From: CAYTCZ01 sp964436315
GTDB lineage: Bacteria; Actinomycetota; Thermoleophilia; Gaiellales; Gaiellaceae
Direction: 5' to 3'
Assembly (NCBI GenBank): GCA_964436315.1
Contig: CAYTCZ010000146.1
Location: 1-8,793 of the forward strand
Length of the DNA stretch: 8,793 nt
Below, one piece after another: positions 4,722-8,793 of the stretch (position 1 is its first letter; every line of letters starts with the position of its first letter). Position numbers and translations under genes: made by a program. The notes below the pieces were generated by a model. The model did not search any database. It saw only the letters and a list, made by a program, of their open reading frames with translations, and was not told the origin of the DNA.

Positions 4722-6229
4722 CTCAGAAAGAGCTCGTACGCCGGGTTCGCCGTCTCCTCCCAGTACGCGTAGCCGAGCCGGTCGAGTGATCTGCGAAACG
4801 CCCCCTTCTCGCCGGGCGGAACCTGGACGCCGGCGAGAACACGGCCGTAGTCGGCGCCGTGGTTGCGGTAGTGGAAGAGGCTGATGCTCCAGTCGTGACT
4901 CATGCTGTTGAGGAAATCCATCAGCGCTCCTGGGCGCTCTGGAAATTCGAACCGAAAGAGGACCTCGTTGTGAGCTTCGAGCGCCCGTCCGCCGACCAGA
5001 TGGCGGACGTGAAGCTTCGCCATCTCGTTCTCGGAGAGATCGAGCGTCGGGATCCCATGCCGCTCGAGACTCCGGAAGATCTGCTCCTTCTCGCCCAAGT
5101 GATCGACCTCGACGCCGACGAAGACATGGGCTTCGTTCGGATCGTCGTAGCGGTAATTGAACTCTGTGATGTTTCGCTTGCCGATGAGTCGACAGAAGGC
5201 CTTGAAGCTTCCTGGACGCTCGGGGATCGTGGCCGCGAAGACGACTTCACGCTGCTCTCCCAGTTCCGCGCGCTCAGCGATGAAGCGGAGTCGGTCGAAA
5301 TTGGTGTTCGCGCCTGACAGGACGGCGACAAGGGTCTCTCCGCTACAACCAGTGTCCTCGACGTATCGTTTGGCTCCGGCAACGGCGAGGGCGCCGGCCG
5401 GCTCCGGGACCGACCGTGTGTCGTCGAAGATGTCCTTGATCGCGGCGCAGAGCTCGTCCGTATTGACGACGAGCACGTCATCGACGTGCTCCCGCGCCAG
5501 TCGAAACGTCTCCTTGCCGACCTGCTTGACGGCGGCTCCGTCGGCGAACAGCCCGACATGGGACAGGCGCACGCGCCGGCCTGCCGCGAGCGAGCGATGC
5601 ATTGCATCGGCTTCGACGTGCTCGACGCCGACGATGCGGACTTCGGGTCGAAGTCGTTTCACGTAGGCTGCGATCCCGCCGATCAGCCCGCCCCCACCCA
5701 CGGCAACGAAGAGTGCGTGAATGGGCTCACGGCACTGCCGGAGGATCTCCATGGCGATCGTTCCCTGACCTGCGATGACGGCAGGATCGTCGTACGGGTG
5801 GATCAGCGTGAGCCGCCCGCGCCGGGCGAGCGCCTCGGCGTGCTCGGATGCCGCATCGTAGGAATCCCCCTCCAGCAACACCTCAGCGCCGAGCTCCGCT
5901 ACCGCCTGGACTTTGATCCTCGGCGCCGTCACCGGCATGACGACTGTCGCCGAAGCATCGACGGCCCGCGCCGCGAGCGCTACTCCCTGCGCATGGTTAC
6001 CGGCCGAGGCCGCAATTACACCGCCTTCGAGATCGCGGCGCGAAAGCTGCGAGATCTTGTTGTAGGCACCACGCAACTTGAACGAGAAGATCGGCTGCAG
6101 ATCCTCCCGTTTGAGGAGTACCTGGTTCGAGAGCCTGCCGGAGAGTCCGGACGCGCGATCGAGCGGCGATTCGATCGCCACGTCGTAGACGCGCGCGTTC
6201 AGCGTCGCCTGAAGGTAGTCACGTGCCAT
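4718..6229 (-). CDS. ilvA: Threonine ammonia-lyase (threonine deaminase), biosynthetic, two ACT-like domains
   Basis: Converts L-threonine to 2-oxobutanoate and ammonia with PLP, the first committed step to isoleucine. In the 503-residue product, the catalytic domain (about 1-320) has the PLP lysine K51 in SFKLRGAYNK, the SAGNHAQG loop at 75-82, the phosphate-binding GGGGLIGG at 178-185 and LSGANTN at 304-310. The tail holds two ACT-like regulatory domains (about 328-400 and 422-495), each opening with a PERPG motif (336-340 and 430-434). This gives the long, isoleucine-inhibited form like E. coli IlvA (about 514 residues), not the short catabolic TdcB. The ATG at 6229 aligns the DYLQATLNARVYDVA start with E. 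coli IlvA; its ribosome site is weak (GGTG at 6237-6234, 4 nt from the ATG). It begins 29 nt after the cupin gene and is probably co-transcribed with it. Confidence 0.95.
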   Translation of the reverse strand: MARDYLQATLNARVYDVAIESPLDRASGLSGRLSNQVLLKREDLQPIFSFKLRGAYNKISQLSRRDLEGGVIAASAGNHAQGVALAARAVDASATVVMPVTAPRIKVQAVAELGAEVLLEGDSYDAASEHAEALARRGRLTLIHPYDDPAVIAGQGTIAMEILRQCREPIHALFVAVGGGGLIGGIAAYVKRLRPEVRIVGVEHVEADAMHRSLAAGRRVRLSHVGLFADGAAVKQVGKETFRLAREHVDDVLVVNTDELCAAIKDIFDDTRSVPEPAGALAVAGAKRYVEDTGCSGETLVAVLSGANTNFDRLRFIAERAELGEQREVVFAATIPERPGSFKAFCRLIGKRNITEFNYRYDDPNEAHVFVGVEVDHLGEKEQIFRSLERHGIPTLDLSENEMAKLHVRHLVGGRALEAHNEVLFRFEFPERPGALMDFLNSMSHDWSISLFHYRNHGADYGRVLAGVQVPPGEKGAFRRSLDRLGYAYWEETANPAYELFLS

Positions 6230-6258
6230 TTCTCACCGGGCGTGCTGCCAACGGAACG

Positions 6259-6765
6259 CTACTCGGGCATGTAGCCGGCCTCATCAAGACGTTTCCCCCG
6301 CGCCTCCGCCTCCTCGAGCACCTTCGGCGCCCACTCGAGTCGCCCGGCATCGGTACCGCCAACGACGACGAGCAGATAGGCGTCCTCTTCGCCGGCGTTC
6401 CGAAAGCCTCGCCAGACGCCGGCCGGCACGGAGCACACGTCCCACCGTTCCAGGAAGACTTCGTACTCCTCCTCTTCACCGTAGAAGAGCTGCCAGCGGC
6501 CGGTCAGCGGCATGAAGACCTCGACGGTGGTGTGGGTGTGGAGTGCAGAGCCATTGCTCGGAGCCGACCTGATCACTGCAAGATGGAAGTCTTCGGGTGG
6601 AATCACGTGGCGGTTGCTTCGGTCTTCCCCCACGTTCGGGCCGATGATGCTCCAAATCTCGCGCGCGTAGCCCGGAATCACGGTGTCAATGAAGAGCCCT
6701 TCGTTGCCCTCCAGTTCGTCGAAGCGCGCGACCCGCCCCGCGAGCGGATCCTCAGTCTGAGTCAT
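6259..6765 (-). CDS. Cupin-domain protein, possible sugar isomerase or sensor
   Basis: A 168-residue single-cupin protein. Cupin motif 1 is intact: G72, H76-T-H78, E82 and G89 (in ALHTHTTVEVFMPLTGRW). Motif 2 is recognisable as WDVCSVPAGVWRGFRN with P114, G116 and N123, but the usual metal-binding histidine is replaced by R119. The metal site therefore has at most three of four canonical ligands. Flanking N- and C-terminal extensions (about 1-58 and 140-168) lie outside the barrel. Its ATG overlaps the stop of the upstream epimerase-like gene in an ATGA (6762-6765), so the two are translated together and are likely to act on the same compound. The reaction is unknown; a sugar-binding or sugar-acid isomerase role is only suggested by the neighbours. 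Confidence 0.8.
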   Translation of the reverse strand: MTQTEDPLAGRVARFDELEGNEGLFIDTVIPGYAREIWSIIGPNVGEDRSNRHVIPPEDFHLAVIRSAPSNGSALHTHTTVEVFMPLTGRWQLFYGEEEEYEVFLERWDVCSVPAGVWRGFRNAGEEDAYLLVVVGGTDAGRLEWAPKVLEEAEARGKRLDEAGYMPE

Positions 6766-7865
6766 GACCCCTCCAATGTTCGCACCACCCGATCGGCGAA
6801 GGCCTCGATCTCGTCGCTCCCAACCAGCGCGCCGAATTCGAGATCGTACGACCGCGACTCGCCGGGCTCGAGTTCGATGAGCTCGCCGCGTTCTCGGGCA
6901 TCAAGCCTCCCAGCCGTGCGGTTCGTGCACGGCTCGATTCCCACGACGTAGGTCCCCTCGCCGAGCATTCGCCACATGAAGTGGAAGGGCAACTGATCAC
7001 GGCGGTAGATCTCGTAGAGACCCAACCCCAGCGCGCGGTTTACGACGGCGACCGGAACCGTCCCGGAAGTCTCGGTGGCGACGTCGTGCTCGTACGCCTC
7101 TTCGACGAATGCCGGTCCCGGATCCTCGAACGTCGTGTAGCCCTCGAGCGTATGGTCGCCCCTCGCCTCAACACTCGTCGCGGGTACGAGTAGCTCGGAG
7201 CCCTTAGCCACCACCGGGAAGCCGGCGTTGACGTGATAGAGGAGCATGTGCGGTGTCGGATCCCAACCGACGTTCTCGACCTCGTCGTGGATCGTGAACG
7301 ACGATTCCCCAACCCGAGCCTCGATGCGTCGACGAAGCATCAGCCGCTCACCGAAGACCGAGGCTTGAAGCGTTTCGCCCTCCGCCCAGAGGACGGCCTC
7401 GTCCCCCTCCCACCGCTCGCCGTAGCCGGCAAGGCGCGCGGGACGGTTCGAGACTCGGCCGTGAAGACCGAACGTCTCGGTCGGCTTCGGTGGGTAGTGG
7501 TACTGCTCGGCTGTGTCCTCCGCCATGAAGAGGGCATGGTCGAGACCGCAGGTCGTGAGGAGCCCACCGCCCCAGTTTCGGAGGAAACCGAGGTCCTGCC
7601 ACTCGTAGAACCAGGGGCCCGCAAATCCGACTCCCGAATGCCACGCGAGCGACCGGCCCCCGTGTTCGCAGCGGCCGATGTCGAACGCGCGATCGACGAG
7701 GACATCAAACGAGAAGCCCGTGCCGGTCCGGAACTCGAGAACCCGGACACCCCGCTCGGCTCCATCGCTCAGAGTGACAAGACGCACTCCTGCGACTTGA
7801 TCGAGTCGGCCGACCCGCCGAAGGAGGTCTTCACGGTCGTAACTGTGGTCATAGAGCTCAGGCAT
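6762..7865 (-). CDS. Aldose 1-epimerase-like protein (DUF4432 / galactose-mutarotase fold)
   Basis: A 367-residue protein of the galactose-mutarotase-like beta-sandwich, closest in pattern to the DUF4432 group of aldose epimerase-like proteins. Marks seen are FDVLVDRAFDIG (53-64), WGGGLLTTCGLDH (98-110), TFGLHGRVSNRPA (131-143) with H135 and R137, LLYHVNAGFP (208-217) with H211, and VVGIEPCTNR (307-316) with E311. H135, H211 and E311 are likely active-site residues by analogy with mutarotases. It probably interconverts anomers of, or epimerises, a sugar entering catabolism; the sugar is not identifiable. The ATG at 7865 has a strong ribosome site, AAGGAG, 4 nt upstream. It follows the transketolase subunit by 42 nt and overlaps the cupin gene by 4 nt, placing it firmly in the operon. 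Confidence 0.85.
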   Translation of the reverse strand: MPELYDHSYDREDLLRRVGRLDQVAGVRLVTLSDGAERGVRVLEFRTGTGFSFDVLVDRAFDIGRCEHGGRSLAWHSGVGFAGPWFYEWQDLGFLRNWGGGLLTTCGLDHALFMAEDTAEQYHYPPKPTETFGLHGRVSNRPARLAGYGERWEGDEAVLWAEGETLQASVFGERLMLRRRIEARVGESSFTIHDEVENVGWDPTPHMLLYHVNAGFPVVAKGSELLVPATSVEARGDHTLEGYTTFEDPGPAFVEEAYEHDVATETSGTVPVAVVNRALGLGLYEIYRRDQLPFHFMWRMLGEGTYVVGIEPCTNRTAGRLDARERGELIELEPGESRSYDLEFGALVGSDEIEAFADRVVRTLEGS

Positions 7866-7907
7866 GCGACTCCTTCCTCGCGGACGCTCTCGGCGGTCGA
7901 CGGCCTG

Positions 7908-8702
7908 TCACAGCGCCTCCTGTCGGCGCTCGTCGCCGGTCCCGACAAGATCCTCACTGATCTCGGTCGAGTCGATCCGGATATCGAGGTGCTGCTCAGC
8001 AGCGCGGATAACGTCTTGCGCAGTGAGCTCGAACCGCTTGAACAGGTAGGGCTGACCTCCGCCCGTCGCATGGGTATCCGGGAGACCAAGCCGGATGAGA
8101 CGGGCCGACAGACCCCTGTCGGCAACGACCTCCGCGACGGCGCCGCCGAGACCCCCCGTCGTCAGGTGATTCTCGAGCGGGATGACGGCGCCGGAACGCT
8201 CGACGGCCTCGGGAACCGTNNNNNNNNNNGGGCCGGTCCGCCTCGAGACACCGCTGATCGCCGCCTCGGGAACCGTCGGATCGTCGAACGATTCGATCGT
8301 GCTCACGTGGAGGTGGGCAGGAAGCGTCCGCGTGATCGAGACGTCGTCGATTGCCCGATGAGTCGGCCCGCCCGGAGTGGTTACCCCAGGCAGGAATCCC
8401 ATGAGGCGGATGCGAGCGCGCGAGAGTGCGATAGACATCTCCACCTGGTCGAGAGCTCGTCGTGTCGCAAACACGGCGAAGGTGTGCACAAAGGGCACCA
8501 GGCCACCCTTTGCCATGCCTCCGGCGATTCCCACCATGTTCTGTTCCGCCATCCCGATGTTGAAGAACCGGTCTGGAAATGCACGCTGAAAGTCGTCCAC
8601 CTCGCAGGAGGCGGTCAGATCGCCGCTCAGGCACACGACGTCCGGCCTCACTCCGGCGTGTCGAACGATCGCCGCAGCGTATGGGCGATGTTCAGTCCTC
8701 AT
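7908..8702 (-). CDS. Transketolase C-terminal subunit (split type), interrupted by an assembly gap
   Basis: The pyrimidine-binding plus C-terminal half of a two-subunit transketolase, which moves two-carbon ketol units between sugar phosphates with thiamine diphosphate. Numbered from the ATG at 8702, the marks are LSGDLT (25-30), FFNIGMAEQNMVGIAGGMA (46-64) with the catalytic E53, PFVHTFAVF (70-78), and GVTTPGGPTHRAIDDVSITRTLP (106-128). After the gap come AVIPLENHLTTGGLGGAVAEV and a terminal domain. The ten Ns interrupt it just after GVSRRTGP. Family members continue there with a substrate-binding strand and the start of the last domain, absent here, so roughly 50-75 residues appear to be missing. 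ATG 8702 is preferred over TTG 8732 because AGGAAGG at 8718-8712 lies 9 nt before it. It overlaps the upstream partial gene by 11 nt. It could alternatively be a 1-deoxyxylulose-5-phosphate-synthase-like subunit, which I think less likely. Confidence 0.85.
   Translation of the reverse strand: MRTEHRPYAAAIVRHAGVRPDVVCLSGDLTASCEVDDFQRAFPDRFFNIGMAEQNMVGIAGGMAKGGLVPFVHTFAVFATRRALDQVEMSIALSRARIRLMGFLPGVTTPGGPTHRAIDDVSITRTLPAHLHVSTIESFDDPTVPEAAISGVSRRTGXXXXTVPEAVERSGAVIPLENHLTTGGLGGAVAEVVADRGLSARLIRLGLPDTHATGGGQPYLFKRFELTAQDVIRAAEQHLDIRIDSTEISEDLVGTGDERRQEAL
8206..8276. repeat. 14-bp direct repeat flanking the assembly gap
   Basis: GCCTCGGGAACCGT occurs at 8206-8219, touching the first N, and again at 8263-8276, 33 bp after the last N. 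On the minus strand both encode TVPEA, once before and once after the gap. A repeat at a contig end may have caused the assembly break, or it may be a chance resemblance of two TVPEA codon runs. Confidence 0.75.
8220..8229. other. Assembly gap (10 Ns)
   Basis: Ten undetermined bases inside the transketolase C-terminal gene. The frame happens to stay open across them, but the length is probably a placeholder, since the expected conserved segment is not present on either side. Confidence 0.95.
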
Positions 8703-8793
8703 TGACGCCGGCCTTCCTCGGATGTTGGGCAAGATCCGCCTCAGCAGCCTCGGCCTCGCCCGGCCTGAACCGGACGAAGTGGAGATTCGCCCT
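8692..8793 (-). CDS. C-terminal 33 residues of the gene upstream of the transketolase subunit (partial)
   Basis: An open minus-strand frame enters from the right edge and ends in TGA at 8694-8692. It reads RANLHFVRFRPGEAEAAEADL and closes LAQHPRKAGVNED. The stop lies 11 nt inside the start of the transketolase C-terminal gene, a coupling overlap, and the ribosome site of that gene lies inside this one. In split-transketolase operons the N-terminal, thiamine-diphosphate-binding subunit normally sits here, so that is the leading guess by position. The tail itself has no recognisable transketolase motif, so another sugar-catabolism gene is quite possible. Confidence 0.55.
   Translation of the reverse strand, partial: RANLHFVRFRPGEAEAAEADLAQHPRKAGVNED

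Noticed and set aside
5486..6274. A 262-codon plus-strand frame opposite ilvA
   Set aside because: Antisense shadow of a gene with complete IlvA motifs; the Arg/Asp-rich composition is typical of reverse frames in GC-rich genes.
7233..8705. A 490-codon plus-strand frame opposite the transketolase and epimerase-like genes
   Set aside because: It is the antisense shadow of two well-supported minus-strand genes, runs through the N gap, and has no recognisable domain.
7908..8732. Longer TTG-started form of the transketolase subunit
   Set aside because: The extra ten residues overlap the ribosome site AGGAAGG that fits the ATG at 8702, and the homologous region begins after that ATG.

Overview
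The window looks like a piece of a draft or metagenome-assembled chromosome from a GC-rich, probably high-GC Gram-positive bacterium (Actinomycetota, perhaps a Thermoleophilia-like lineage). That placement is inference. It rests on the G/C-rich third codon positions, frequent GTG starts, the gene families present, and a probable leaderless promoter. A run of 10 Ns at 8220-8229 marks a scaffold gap inside a gene.

Left part, plus strand (1-1023). The last 18 codons of an unknown gene are followed by a hairpin. Then comes a secreted 257-residue protein of the heparin-lyase/glucuronan-lyase-like polysaccharide lyase type. It converges on a minus-strand zinc alcohol dehydrogenase.

Middle, minus strand (1107-3698). 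A class III-type zinc-dependent alcohol dehydrogenase and a luciferase-like (LLM) flavin monooxygenase lie in the same direction, separated by a 333-base gap. That gap carries three unrelated short tandem duplications (15, 18 and 17 bp units), two TGGGGCCCCA palindromes and an alternating CG tract. The region upstream of the LLM gene holds a 10-bp inverted repeat that includes its Shine-Dalgarno sequence, and two copies of GTGATCAC.

Centre, plus strand (3853-4721). A compact two-gene module encodes an XRE-type helix-turn-helix regulator overlapping a small nucleotidyltransferase with an intact DxD motif. It is preceded by an AT-rich perfect 12-bp inverted repeat and a -10-like TATTAT exactly placed for a leaderless message. 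The layout is that of an autoregulated toxin-antitoxin-like or defence-like module, and it is the best candidate here for an under-described system.

Right part, minus strand (8793 to 4718). A tightly packed operon runs: partial unknown gene, C-terminal transketolase subunit (split-type, interrupted by the assembly gap), DUF4432/aldose-1-epimerase-like protein, cupin, and threonine ammonia-lyase IlvA. Overlaps of 11 and 4 nt and spacers of 42 and 29 nt suggest co-transcription. The first members point to sugar or sugar-acid catabolism, in which an epimerase would prepare the sugar and transketolase would feed it into pentose-phosphate metabolism. IlvA is a standard two-ACT-domain biosynthetic enzyme and its presence at the end may be incidental. 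IlvA and the nucleotidyltransferase gene converge and overlap by 4 nt at their stop codons. No rRNA, tRNA, CRISPR array, insertion sequence or transposase gene was seen.
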